Origin: Pseudomonadota bacterium
GTDB taxonomy: Bacteria; Pseudomonadota; Alphaproteobacteria; JACQOE01
Assembly: GCA_016202695.1 (NCBI GenBank)
Contig: JACQOE010000029.1
Coordinates: 1-61,331 of the forward strand
Length of the DNA stretch: 61,331 bases
Direction of reading: 5' to 3'
This document shows positions 1-9,896 of the stretch, one piece after another; the first letter of the stretch is position 1, and every line of letters begins with the position of its first letter. Made by a program: the position numbers and the translations under genes. Below the pieces are notes generated by a model. The model was not told the DNA's origin. It made no database searches and worked only from the letters and a program-made list of their open reading frames with translations.

Positions 1-2008
<2,008 letters not shown>

Positions 2009-2012
<4 letters not shown>

Positions 2013-2749
2013 CGCTCGAGCCCGCCGATGATGCCCTCGGCGAGCAAGAGCGCCAAGCACTCGTAGCCCGCGTCGCTCATGTGGAACCTGTCGGCGGCGA
2101 GGGTCCGGTCGAACCCCGCGGCGTCGCTCGTCGCCCAGTGGCGCATGATGCGGAAGCGGCGGAGCACCGGGACCTGCTGTCGCTCGGCCAGTCGCTGCAT
2201 GGACTCGACGTAGCGCTCGTAGCCGGCAAGCCGAGCGATGCGCGGGAAATACTGGAGAGTCATCAGCACGATGTCGATGCCGGCGGCCTTGAGTCGGGCG
2301 ATCCCCTCGCCGAGCTGGCGCTCGAACAGCTCCACCGGCACGCCACGCAGGAGATCGTTTGTCCCTGTCTGCCAGATGACCAGCGCCGGACGGAGCGCGA
2401 TCACGTCGCGCTCGATCCGCATCAGCATGTCGGCGGCAAGCTGGCCGCCGACGCCCTTGTTGACCACCTGCACGGAAAGGCCGCCGAGCCGTTGGCGGAG
2501 CTCCCGTTCCAGCAGCCTGGGGTAGGCGCGCTCCGGCGCGCTGGCGCCGACGCCGGCGGTCGAGGATGAGCCGAGCGCGACGATCCTCAGCGGCTCGCCC
2601 GCACTCACCGTCCGGGTCGTCGTCCGCAACGGGGCGGCGAGGGTGACCAGCGCCGAAGGGGCGCTGCACCGGCCCTGGCCGTCCTCCTCCGCCGCCACCG
2701 GCGCGGCGATCGCCACCGCCGCCGCGAGCAGGGCCAGGAGCCTGCTCAC
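2009..2749 (-). CDS. Exported SGNH/GDSL-type hydrolase (catalytically complete)
   Basis: 246 residues with a signal peptide (residues 1-20, cleavage after APVAA), so it acts in the periplasm. SGNH blocks are intact: GSSSTAG at 60-66 with nucleophile Ser62, the block II Gly around 102, GTND with Asn131, and DRFH with Asp220 and His223. The family contains esterases and acyl-ester hydrolases. It is the last gene of a leftward trio with a degenerate SGNH paralogue (2799-3584) and an OpgC-like acyltransferase (3581-4789). This suggests, by inference, removal or transfer of acyl groups on a periplasmic glucan or envelope glycan. The substrate cannot be read from sequence. Confidence 0.85.
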
Positions 2750-2798
2750 GGGTCCCTCGCCCGACGCGCTCCCTGACCGAGGCCCACCGAGGCGCCGG

Positions 2799-3584
2799 TC
2801 AAGGCTTGGCCGCTCCCGCCGCGTCGACCGCGAGGGCCGCGCCGATCATCTCGGCCAGCAGCGCGGCGACGCAGCCGTGGACGATGTCGGCCACCCGCTG
2901 TTGCTCCGCCTTGGCGGTGGAGCTGAGGTCGACGAAGCCGGTCTCGGTCCAATGCTGCATCAGGTCATGGCGGCGAAAGAGCAGGACATCGAAGTTCTGC
3001 GCCACCCGCTCCATCGCCGCCTGGTACGGCGCTAGGTTGATCATGGCGGCGGTGCGCGGGCTGTACTGCTGGTCGACGAGGATGACGTCGATGCTCGCCG
3101 AGTGCAGCCGCTCGATCCCCTCGATCAGGGCGTTGCCAAACTCGATGGGGTCGAGGCCGCGAATCGCATCCACCGTCCCGGTCTGCCAGACGACGAGCGA
3201 GGCGCGCCCGGGGATGACTGTAGACGCCAGGGCCTCGGCCATCTCGCGAGCCGTCCATCCGCGCCGGGCGGTCGTGGCGACCGTGACCCACACGCCGGCG
3301 AGCCGGCCGCTCAGCTCCGTCTCCAGGCGGGCGGGATAGGCCTTGCCCGCCTCGCTGACGCCGGCGCCCGCGGCCGAGGCCGTGCCGAGAACGACGATCT
3401 TGAGAACCCCCTCCGCCTTCATCCGCCCGGCGGCGAAGCGAAGCGACTGGTCGACGAACGTCGCCCCTGCCGGTGCCGCGCAGCGCTGGCGGGCGTCCTC
3501 GGCGGCGGCGAGCGCACCACCCTCCCGGGCGACTCCGGCAACGACGACCGCGGCCAACAGGACGCCCCAGGGCCCCCCCCTCAT
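2799..3584 (-). CDS. Exported SGNH-fold paralogue lacking catalytic residues (likely pseudoenzyme)
   Basis: 261 residues with a hydrophobic N-terminus (about 5-28) that looks like a signal peptide. It aligns along its length with the neighbouring SGNH hydrolase (shared WQTGT, RLE/L-x-E-L, C-terminal ALLAE). The key positions differ: GSS to GTA (nucleophile Ser to Ala69), GTND to GTVD (Asn to Val138), and DRFH to EQQR at 227-230 (Asp to Glu, His to Arg). Only the block II Gly remains. The reading frame is intact and its start overlaps the opgC stop (ATGA, 3581-3584), so it is a maintained gene rather than a decayed one. A binding or regulatory role is plausible but inferred. Confidence 0.8.
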   Translation of the reverse strand: MRGGPWGVLLAAVVVAGVAREGGALAAAEDARQRCAAPAGATFVDQSLRFAAGRMKAEGVLKIVVLGTASAAGAGVSEAGKAYPARLETELSGRLAGVWVTVATTARRGWTAREMAEALASTVIPGRASLVVWQTGTVDAIRGLDPIEFGNALIEGIERLHSASIDVILVDQQYSPRTAAMINLAPYQAAMERVAQNFDVLLFRRHDLMQHWTETGFVDLSSTAKAEQQRVADIVHGCVAALLAEMIGAALAVDAAGAAKP

Positions 3585-4789
3585 GACCCCTCGCTCCTCC
3601 CCTGCACGGCGGGCGCCGCGGCGAGCGGCGGCGGCGCCACCGCCCGCTCCATACCCTTGTACCAGGAGAGCACGCGCGCCACCAGGATCAGGATGCCGAT
3701 CCCGGCCGCGCTGACCAGGAGCTGCACGGCGAGCGAACCATTGACCTCGACCAGCACCACGTATCCGACGAAGGAGAGGATCACCCCGACGCAGAACACC
3801 GCCAGCGACTGCTGGCCGCAGATGACCAGGGGGCGCACCGGTCGCCGCTCAAGGAACGCCGCCTGCGGGCGCACCAGCAGCGTGGCCAGATAGGCGAGCG
3901 CGAGAAAGTGCAGGAGGCGGAGCACGTCGAGGTTGGTCTTGTCGATCGGGTAGAGCAGCCGGCCGAGCCAGTTGGGCAGGAACTCGCGCAGTGGCGGGAT
4001 GTGCCAGGTCAGCACCACCGCGAACGCGAAGGCCAGATAGGCGAAGGCGAGGGGGACGAACACCCGCGGGTTCGGCTCGACCCGCCAGCCGGAGCGGTGA
4101 TGGAGCCCGAGCAGGGCGCCGATTACGAACAAAAGCTGCCACGCGAAGGGGTTGAAGTACCACACGCCCTCCGGGAAGGAGGGCAGGTTCAACGCGAAGA
4201 TCCGCGTCGCCGCGAAGAGCAGGATCGATCCCGCCAGCACCGCCCGCGGGGCGCGGATGAGCGCCCACAGCACCGCCGGAAACACGAGCAGCAGCGCGAT
4301 GTAGAGCGGCAGCACGTCCATGTTGACCGGCTTGAATTTCAGCAGCAGCGCCTGGGCGATGGTGACGTGCGGCTCGTTCATGAACCGGATCATATTCATC
4401 TCTTCGGTGAAGAGAGGGTTGTTGAAGGACAGGGCGACATAGGCGATCTGGGCGACGAACACGGTGAACAGGATGATGTGGGCGGTATAGATCTGCCAGC
4501 ACCGCCTGAGGATTCGCGCCGCCCCGAAGGCGAAGCCCCGGTTGCGCATCGCCCCCACATAGGCGAGCGCTGCGGAGTAGCCGGAGACGAAGATGAAGAC
4601 CTCGGCCGCGTCGCTGAACCCGTAGTTGCGGATCGTCACCCAGTTCACCGCATTCGACGGGATGTGGTCGAGGAAGATGAACCACAGGGCGAGGCCGCGG
4701 AAGAAGTCGAGGCGAAGGTCGCGGCCCGTGGCCCGCGTCGCGGCCGGCTCCGAAAGCAGGACTCGCCGAAGCCCCGCAAGCACGCGCAC
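3581..4789 (-). CDS. opgC: OpgC-like membrane acyltransferase
   Basis: 402 residues with about ten hydrophobic segments. The N-terminal block RDLRLDFFRGLALWFIFLDH followed by SDAAEVFIFVSGY is typical of the OpgC domain (acyltransferase-3-like), which transfers succinyl or other acyl groups onto osmoregulated periplasmic glucans at the inner membrane. The start is GTG at 4789 with a GAGGGA ribosome site just upstream. It heads a leftward operon and overlaps the next SGNH-type gene by 4 bp. Coupling an OpgC transferase with SGNH proteins recurs in alphaproteobacteria (recalled, not checked). The exact acyl donor and acceptor are unknown. Confidence 0.87.
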   Translation of the reverse strand: MRVLAGLRRVLLSEPAATRATGRDLRLDFFRGLALWFIFLDHIPSNAVNWVTIRNYGFSDAAEVFIFVSGYSAALAYVGAMRNRGFAFGAARILRRCWQIYTAHIILFTVFVAQIAYVALSFNNPLFTEEMNMIRFMNEPHVTIAQALLLKFKPVNMDVLPLYIALLLVFPAVLWALIRAPRAVLAGSILLFAATRIFALNLPSFPEGVWYFNPFAWQLLFVIGALLGLHHRSGWRVEPNPRVFVPLAFAYLAFAFAVVLTWHIPPLREFLPNWLGRLLYPIDKTNLDVLRLLHFLALAYLATLLVRPQAAFLERRPVRPLVICGQQSLAVFCVGVILSFVGYVVLVEVNGSLAVQLLVSAAGIGILILVARVLSWYKGMERAVAPPPLAAAPAVQGRSEGS

Positions 4790-4978
4790 CCTATCCCTCG
4801 CTCATGAGCAACCCCACCGCGGGCCGGGAGTCGACGGTACGAAACCCCTCGCCCGGAGGCAATCCGGAGGTCGCCGCCGGTCGCGGTATCGTGCAACCAC
4901 CAACGAAGGCGCCGAACCGAAGTCCTACGCCCGCCACCCTCGCAGCGAGCACCGCCCACCTCGCTGCCGGCCGTCCCT

Positions 4979-5248
4979 TTACGCCGCCTCGAGCTCGCGG
5001 TGGGTCTGGACGAAATGCCTGAGCACCATCTTGAGCTCTAGCGACCGTTTGACATCCCCGCGCGCTTCGGCCGCCCGGATGTCATCGACGATCATCGCCT
5101 TGATCGTCGGCACCCCCTCCGGGCTATGGATCAGATAATTGCCCAGCTCGGTGGCGACGATCTCGGGCAGATGCTCGTGATCGGCGATCGCCAGGATCTC
5201 CTCTTCGCTCAAGTCGCAGAGCCCGATGCAGTCCTTGAGAGTCAGCAT
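4979..5248 (-). CDS. Conserved hypothetical protein, 89 aa
   Basis: Small acidic helical protein beginning MLTLKDCIGLCDLSEEEI and ending near HFVQTHRELEAA. It has no signal peptide and no membrane segment. The frame runs further upstream, but ATG 5248 is chosen because GGGGAGGT sits just before it and because the residues upstream are low-complexity Arg/Pro/Gly of out-of-frame character. Similar small proteins occur in other alphaproteobacteria as far as I recall, without an assigned function. Its leader holds a strong hairpin (5268-5309) and a perfect tandem 15-bp repeat (5331-5360), so it may be specifically regulated. Confidence 0.75.
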   Translation of the reverse strand: MLTLKDCIGLCDLSEEEILAIADHEHLPEIVATELGNYLIHSPEGVPTIKAMIVDDIRAAEARGDVKRSLELKMVLRHFVQTHRELEAA

Positions 5249-5267
5249 CGGCACCTCCCCAGCCAAC

Positions 5268-5309
5268 CCGCCCCCGGCCGGACTCCTTAGTCTCGCTGGC
5301 CGGGGGCGG
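5268..5309 (-). promoter_or_regulatory. Strong leader hairpin upstream of the 89-aa gene
   Basis: CCGCCCCCGGCC (5268-5279) pairs perfectly with GGCCGGGGGCGG (5298-5309). The 18-base loop itself contains GACT-CCTT-AGTC. It lies about 10 bases upstream of the ribosome site of the 89-aa gene on the minus strand. It lacks a T-run, so it is not a typical terminator; a leader or mRNA-stability structure is inferred. Confidence 0.5.
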
Positions 5310-5330
5310 GGGCCGTTCCCAACTCGTCCA

Positions 5331-5360
5331 CATATTAAGACATGGCATATTAAGACATGG
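5331..5360. repeat. Perfect tandem duplication of a 15-bp unit
   Basis: CATATTAAGACATGG occurs twice with no gap (5331-5345, 5346-5360). It is AT-rich in a very GC-rich setting and lies in the upstream region of the leftward 89-aa gene. It could be a pair of regulator half-sites or a recent slippage duplication. Confidence 0.85.
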
Positions 5361-5485
5361 CGACGCCGAAGCGCCGACGCCAGCGTCGCGGACCACAAAT
5401 ATCGGCGCGGCGCGGCCCGAATCTTGCTTGTCCTCGGGAGCGAGACGCGCCCCGGCCCGAAGCGCGGTGGAAGGCTGACCATGGC

Positions 5486-5515
5486 TTTACCGAAGTTTAC
5501 CGGTCTGTGTATCCT
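5486..5515 (+). promoter_or_regulatory. Possible promoter with TTTACCG direct repeats
   Basis: TTTACCG at 5486-5492 is repeated at 5496-5502, exactly 10 bp apart. The first copy can serve as a -35 box with TATCCT (5510-5515) as -10 (18-bp spacer). It lies about 90 bp upstream of the first pentapeptide-repeat gene. Repeats one helical turn apart resemble sites for OmpR-type regulators, but no regulator can be named. Confidence 0.35.
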
Positions 5516-5603
5516 CGTCGCCCGCCATCCGGCCCGGCACCGCTGGGCCGGGCGCAAGGGGGTCATGGGGATGTGCCGGCCGCAGACACGGGTGCCGTAA
5601 GCG

Positions 5604-6836
5604 ATGACCTCCCAGGAACTCGCAGAGATCCTGAAGCGTCACCGGATGTTCCTCAAGGGCAAGCCGGGAGGCCAGCGGGCCATCCTCCGGCTCAAGAACC
5701 TGTCGCAGATCCGGCTCGATGCCCCGGTCCTCCAGTCGGCGGTGCTGTCCGGCGCGAACCTTAGCCGCGCCGCCATGCCGGGTGCCGACCTCTCCTATGC
5801 CGACCTCTTCGGCGCCGACCTGAGCGGGGCCGATCTCTCGGGCGCCAACCTGACCCGGGCCGACCTTCGCGGCGCCAATCTCAGGAGCGCCAAGCTCGAC
5901 GGCGCCAATCTCCAGGGCGTGGACCTGAGGCCGGGGGCACTGCTCTCGACGGTCGAGGAAATCGACGAGCAGGCCCTCAGCAGCGTCGAACTCAAGCGGG
6001 CGCTCGCGATTCGCGCCCGCCTCTCGCACGCCAGCGTGCTCGACGACTCGCTCCGCGGCGCCCATCTCGACCAGCCCGAGCTCTATGCCGCCAACATGTC
6101 GCGCGCCGACCTCACCCGCGCCAACCTGGCCTCGGCGCTGATGAAGGACGTGAACCTCTCGGGTGCGAACCTCACCGGCGCCAACCTCTCCGGCTGCCGG
6201 CTCAACGGGGCGAACCTCAGGGGCGCGCTCCTCTCCGGCGTCAACCTGGACCACGCCGACCTGACCGGCGCGGCGGTTCCGGCGCGCATCGACGACCTGC
6301 CGCCGGATCTCCAGGAGGCGATCGGCGAGCACTCGCGCTGGATCGCCTCCGACGGCCAAGCCGGATCGCGCGCCAACCTCTCCGAGGCGGACATTCCCGG
6401 CGTCGATCTCGCCGGCGCCAACCTTTCCGGGGCCGTTCTCGCGGGGGCGAACCTCACGCGCGCCCGGCTCAAGGAGGCGATGCTGGTGCTCGCCGACCTC
6501 CGCGGGGTCGATCTCTCGGAGGCCGATCTCGAGGGCGCCGACCTCGACGGAGCCAACCTCAGGGGCGCCGTACTCCGGGGCGCCACCCTTAGGCGCGCCA
6601 CCCTCAGGCCCCAGGAGATACGGCGGCGGGACGGGACCCGCACCGGCCGTATGCACCGCGTCGATGTTTCCTTCGCCGACCTCAGCGAGGCCGACCTGGT
6701 GGGCGCCGACTTTTCCGGGGCCGACCTCACCGAGGCCAACCTTGAGGGCGCTAGCGTCCGCGGAGCCATCCTCAAGGGTTGTCGCCTCGACGAGTCGGTC
6801 ATGCGGCTCGTGCGGCGGCGGGGCGCCAAGCTGTAA
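5604..6836 (+). CDS. Pentapeptide-repeat protein, copy 1 (410 aa)
   Basis: Three blocks of A(D/N)LxG-type pentapeptides (about 40-108, 143-223 and 259-336, plus a last run at 355-392) predict a right-handed quadrilateral beta-helix. Two non-repeat insertions interrupt it (about 109-142 and 224-258). A cap motif H-x3-(F/W)-(L/I)-x2-G/D-x3-G/S-x-R-A-x-L appears at the N-terminus (about 13-28) and again at 243-259. There is no signal peptide or membrane segment, so it is probably cytoplasmic. The start is fixed by gapless alignment with the second copy (6970-8202), also 410 residues. Pentapeptide proteins include gyrase-binding DNA mimics, but function cannot be assigned here. Confidence 0.9.
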   Translation: MTSQELAEILKRHRMFLKGKPGGQRAILRLKNLSQIRLDAPVLQSAVLSGANLSRAAMPGADLSYADLFGADLSGADLSGANLTRADLRGANLRSAKLDGANLQGVDLRPGALLSTVEEIDEQALSSVELKRALAIRARLSHASVLDDSLRGAHLDQPELYAANMSRADLTRANLASALMKDVNLSGANLTGANLSGCRLNGANLRGALLSGVNLDHADLTGAAVPARIDDLPPDLQEAIGEHSRWIASDGQAGSRANLSEADIPGVDLAGANLSGAVLAGANLTRARLKEAMLVLADLRGVDLSEADLEGADLDGANLRGAVLRGATLRRATLRPQEIRRRDGTRTGRMHRVDVSFADLSEADLVGADFSGADLTEANLEGASVRGAILKGCRLDESVMRLVRRRGAKL

Positions 6837-6969
6837 GCCGCCAGCGGCGGAGATTCTTGCTCCGGTAAGGGTCGGAAAGCGGTACGATATCGGCGAACCG
6901 CCCCGGTGCGAGCCGAGGCGGACGCGCGGCGAGGCGCGAGAGGTGGCCGCAACCGGCGGTGGGCAAGGA

Positions 6970-8202
6970 ATGACGCCCCAGGAGTTCGTCGACATCCTCA
7001 AGAAGCACCGGCGCTTCGTGTCCGGCCAGCCGGGAGGCGAGCGGGCCCGGCTCCAGCTCAAGGAGCTCGCCGGCCTCAAGCTCAACGGGGTGTGCCTGCA
7101 GTCGGCCCTGATGTCGGGCGCCGATCTCAGCGATGCGGCGCTAAGGAAGGCCGACCTCTCCTACGCCGACCTGTTTGCCGCCGACCTCTCCAACGCCGAC
7201 TTGACCGAGGCCATCCTCGCCCGCGCCGATCTGCGCGGCTCCAACCTCAAAGGCACGCGGTTCGGCGGGGCCGACCTTTCGGGGGTCGACCTCAGGCCGG
7301 GAGCGCTGATCATCGCCGCGGCCAAGTTCCAGATCGACGAAATGAGCGAGGCGGAGCGCGCCCGGGCCAAGTTCATCAAAAGCAAGATCTCGCGCTCGAG
7401 CCTGGTGGATGCCTCGCTCGTCGAGGCCAACCTGAGCGAGGCCGACATGTACGCCGCCAACATGTCGCGCGCCGACCTCACCAACGCCAACCTCACCAAG
7501 GCGCTGATGAAGGAGGTCAACCTCTCGGGGGCGAACCTTTCGGGGGCGAACCTCACCGGCTGTCGGCTGAACGGCGCCAACCTCCGGGGCGCCCTTCTCG
7601 TCAACGCCAAATTGGACAACGCCGACCTCTCGGGCGCGGTCGTGCCCTCGACCCTCGAGGACCTTCCCCCCGACCTGAGGACGGCGCTCGCCGACCACCT
7701 GCGCTGGATCACCACCAACGGGCAGGCGGGCAAGCGGGCGGTGTTGCCGGAGGCGTCGCTCTCCGGTGTCGACCTCTCCGGCGCCAACCTCAGCGCCGCC
7801 GACCTCCACGGGGCGGATCTGAGCGGCTCCATCCTGAGGGACGCGGTCCTCCTTTGCACCGATCTTCGCAACGCCGACCTGACGCGGGCCAAGCTGGACG
7901 GCGCCGACCTCGACGGCGCGAACCTGAGGGGGGCGGTGCTGAACGGGGCGTCGCTCAAGAACACGCACCTGCGGCCGATGCAACTCTGGCGCCCGGGCGG
8001 CGCGGTCGACAACCGCTTCGTGCGCGCCAGCCTTGCCATGGCCGATCTCGGCGGCGCGGACCTCTCCGGGGCCGACCTACACGAGGCCGACGTGGCGGAC
8101 GCCAACTTCGAGGGGGCGCGGCTCCAGCGGGTCAATTTCGCGGGGTGTCGCATCCCGCCGGCGCTGGCGGCGCTGGCCAAGGCCGCCGGGGCCACGTTCT
8201 AG
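6970..8202 (+). CDS. Pentapeptide-repeat protein, copy 2 (410 aa)
   Basis: Tandem paralogue of the gene at 5604-6836. Both are exactly 410 residues and align column for column without a gap, including the N-terminal cap (ILKKHRRFVSGQPGGERARL), the insertion after DLRPGAL at 108-113, the second cap after DLPPDL at 231-236, and the [11 protein letters not shown] block at 161-171. Divergence is concentrated in the first insertion (about 114-140) and around 337-355. ATG 6970 was chosen by this alignment; open sequence upstream belongs to the 3' end of copy 1 in another frame. A 133-bp spacer separates the copies. Function is unknown. Confidence 0.9.
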   Translation: MTPQEFVDILKKHRRFVSGQPGGERARLQLKELAGLKLNGVCLQSALMSGADLSDAALRKADLSYADLFAADLSNADLTEAILARADLRGSNLKGTRFGGADLSGVDLRPGALIIAAAKFQIDEMSEAERARAKFIKSKISRSSLVDASLVEANLSEADMYAANMSRADLTNANLTKALMKEVNLSGANLSGANLTGCRLNGANLRGALLVNAKLDNADLSGAVVPSTLEDLPPDLRTALADHLRWITTNGQAGKRAVLPEASLSGVDLSGANLSAADLHGADLSGSILRDAVLLCTDLRNADLTRAKLDGADLDGANLRGAVLNGASLKNTHLRPMQLWRPGGAVDNRFVRASLAMADLGGADLSGADLHEADVADANFEGARLQRVNFAGCRIPPALAALAKAAGATF

Positions 8203-8277
8203 GACCCAGGCGCCCACAGGCGCGAGACGCCTCCCTCGGCCCTTGCCCGGCGGGCGCGCCTCCCCCATTCTCCGGCC

Positions 8278-9057
8278 ATGCGATGGTCTGCCAACAGCAT
8301 GCCACGGGCGGCCCTGGTGACCGGAGCGGCGACCCGGATCGGCCGCGCGATCACCCGCATGCTGGCCGCCGACGGATGGGCGGTGGCGATCCATTATCGC
8401 ACCTCCGGCAAGGCGGCCGGCGCGCTCGCCGACGAGGTCGCGCGTCTGGGCAGCCTCGCCGTCATCCTAGCCGCCGACCTCGCCGACGAGGAGGCGACGG
8501 CAACGCTGCTCGCCCGCGCCGCCGAACGGATCGGCCCCCTGGGTTGCCTGGTCAACAATGCCTCGCTCTTCGAACGCGACGAGGTCGACACGGTGACGCG
8601 GGAGAGTTGGGACCGGCACCTGCAGATCAATCTCCGCAGCCCCTTCCTGCTGACCCAGCGCTTCGCCGCCCAGCTCCCACGCCGGGCGTCGGGCGCGGTG
8701 GTCAACCTCTTGGACGAGCGGGTGTGGAACCTCACCCCCCACTTCGTCTCCTATACCGTGAGCAAGGCGGGCCTGTGGACGCTGACCCGAACCATGGCGC
8801 TGGCGCTGGCCCCGCGCGTCCGGGTGAACGCCGTCGGCCCCGGCCCGACCCTTCCCAGCCGGCGCCAGACGCGCGCGCAGTTCGCGCGCCAGTGCCGCCT
8901 GATGCCGCTCGGGCGCGGCACCACCCCCGAGGAGGTGGCCGACGCGGTGCGGTTCCTTCTCTCCGCCCCGGCGATGACCGGGCAGATGATCGCCCTCGAC
9001 GGGGGCCAGCACCTCGCCTGGTCGCAAACCCACGATCGCACGGCCCCCGACGAGTAA
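8278..9057 (+). CDS. SDR oxidoreductase of the pteridine reductase (PTR1/FolM) type
   Basis: 259-residue NADP(H)-type short-chain reductase. The nucleotide motif is TGAATRIG (15-22), that is TGxxxRxG, which marks PTR1/FolM rather than the usual TGxxxGxG. NNAS is at 93-96. The catalytic residues are Tyr159 and Lys163 (YTVSK), with Asp146 thirteen residues before Tyr where classical SDRs have Ser; this Asp-Tyr-Lys set is that of pteridine reductases. It lies 32 bp before folB, supporting a role in reducing dihydrofolate, dihydromonapterin or another pterin. ATG 8299 (MPRAALVTG) is an alternative start. Confidence 0.85.
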   Translation: MRWSANSMPRAALVTGAATRIGRAITRMLAADGWAVAIHYRTSGKAAGALADEVARLGSLAVILAADLADEEATATLLARAAERIGPLGCLVNNASLFERDEVDTVTRESWDRHLQINLRSPFLLTQRFAAQLPRRASGAVVNLLDERVWNLTPHFVSYTVSKAGLWTLTRTMALALAPRVRVNAVGPGPTLPSRRQTRAQFARQCRLMPLGRGTTPEEVADAVRFLLSAPAMTGQMIALDGGQHLAWSQTHDRTAPDE

Positions 9058-9089
9058 CCGAGACCCTTGCCCCAGCCGGACATCAACCC

Positions 9090-9509
9090 ATGACCAAAGT
9101 CAAGGCCGAGAACGTCCACACCTTCCCCCTGGCCGATGCCGAGACCCGCACCCGCCACGTCTTCGTCCGCGATCTTGTGCTCCCCTGCCGGATCGGCGTG
9201 CACGGCCACGAACGGGGAAAGCGGCAGAGGGTACGCATCAACCTCGACCTCGGCGTGGCCGAGGGTGCCGGGCCGGTCAAGGACAACCTCGCCGAGGTCG
9301 TCTGCTACGAAACGGTGGTGGCCGGGGTGCGCGAGATCGTCGGCCAGGGCCACGTCAACCTGGTGGAGACGCTGGCCGAGCGGGTCGCCGAGGCGTGCCT
9401 TTCCGACCCGCGCGTGGGGCGGGCGCGGGTGCGGGTGGAGAAGCTCGATGTCCTCCCCGACGCGGTGAGCGTCGGAGTCGAGATCGAGCGCGTCCGCCGC
9501 CGCTTCTAA
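9090..9509 (+). CDS. folB: Dihydroneopterin aldolase
   Basis: 139 residues. It converts 7,8-dihydroneopterin to 6-hydroxymethyl-dihydropterin in folate synthesis. The FolB core begins with VFVRDLVLPCRIGVHGHERGK and continues through VVCYETVV and VNLVETLAERVAEACL to the RVRVEKLDVLPDAVSVGVEIER end. The N-terminus carries about 20 residues more than the shortest family members. It follows the pteridine-reductase-like SDR on the same strand, making a small pterin operon. A 387-bp AT-richer gap follows. Confidence 0.93.
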   Translation: MTKVKAENVHTFPLADAETRTRHVFVRDLVLPCRIGVHGHERGKRQRVRINLDLGVAEGAGPVKDNLAEVVCYETVVAGVREIVGQGHVNLVETLAERVAEACLSDPRVGRARVRVEKLDVLPDAVSVGVEIERVRRRF

Positions 9510-9896
9510 GGGCCGCGCCACCCCGAATCCCAAGGAATCCGGCCCGAGTCGTCGGCCGCCCGGCGCCAACTTGTACACAGCCGGCCGAGGGTCGCCCGAT
9601 TCCCGCAATTGTCATATTTCCGCAACCGAAACATCCCATTGCAACAGCGAAAGGACCATGTTTTACAGGAATTTCAATGGGTTATGCTTTTGCCTATTTT
9701 TTGAGCAATCCCGTGAAAGCGAGGCGAACCCTAGTGAAAAATCCGTTTCCAGGCGCGTTCTCCACAACGTTGTCCACAGCTTCCGTGGATTTCTGATCGT
9801 CCCCCTTGGGAGACGGCCGCCGCGGCCGTGATCGGCGGTCTCGACGGCCGCCGTGGGGCGGTTGACGGGAGCGGGGAAACGGGTCACATACCGGCT
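9510..9896. other. AT-richer intergenic region with DnaA-box-like sites (candidate origin or control region)
   Basis: The gap between folB and uvrC is visibly poorer in GC (about 9600-9795) than anything around it. It contains TTGTACACA (9571-9579), TTCTCCACA (9758-9766) and TTGTCCACA (9770-9778). The last is the DnaA box form common in high-GC bacteria; the others differ from it by one base each. An inverted GTGGAT core follows at about 9785-9790. Runs of A/T at 9655-9745 could act as an unwinding element. Frames across it lack ribosome sites and recognisable products. Confidence 0.4.

Larger units (their letters stand above)
5249..5603. other. Intergenic region between the 89-aa gene and the first pentapeptide gene
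   Basis: This 355-bp gap separates two divergent genes. It holds a GC hairpin (5268-5309), a perfect tandem duplication of CATATTAAGACATGG (5331-5360), and a TTTACCG direct repeat inside a possible promoter (5486-5515). No further gene was recognised; frames crossing it lack a start with a ribosome site and have out-of-frame composition. Confidence 0.6.

Noticed and set aside
2799-3584. The second SGNH gene as a decaying pseudogene
   Set aside because: There is no stop or frameshift, the signal peptide is kept and it is translationally coupled to opgC; a maintained pseudoenzyme fits better.
4979-5248. The 89-aa gene as an antitoxin of a toxin-antitoxin pair
   Set aside because: No partner toxin gene adjoins, and the neighbours are divergent or unrelated.
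6083-8195. Antisense frames opposite the pentapeptide genes with apparent repeats
   Set aside because: Repetitive only because the sense strand encodes pentapeptides; there is no independent support.
9571-9831. Short protein-coding frame in the AT-rich gap
   Set aside because: No ribosome site, no recognisable product and phenylalanine-rich translation expected from AT-rich noncoding DNA.
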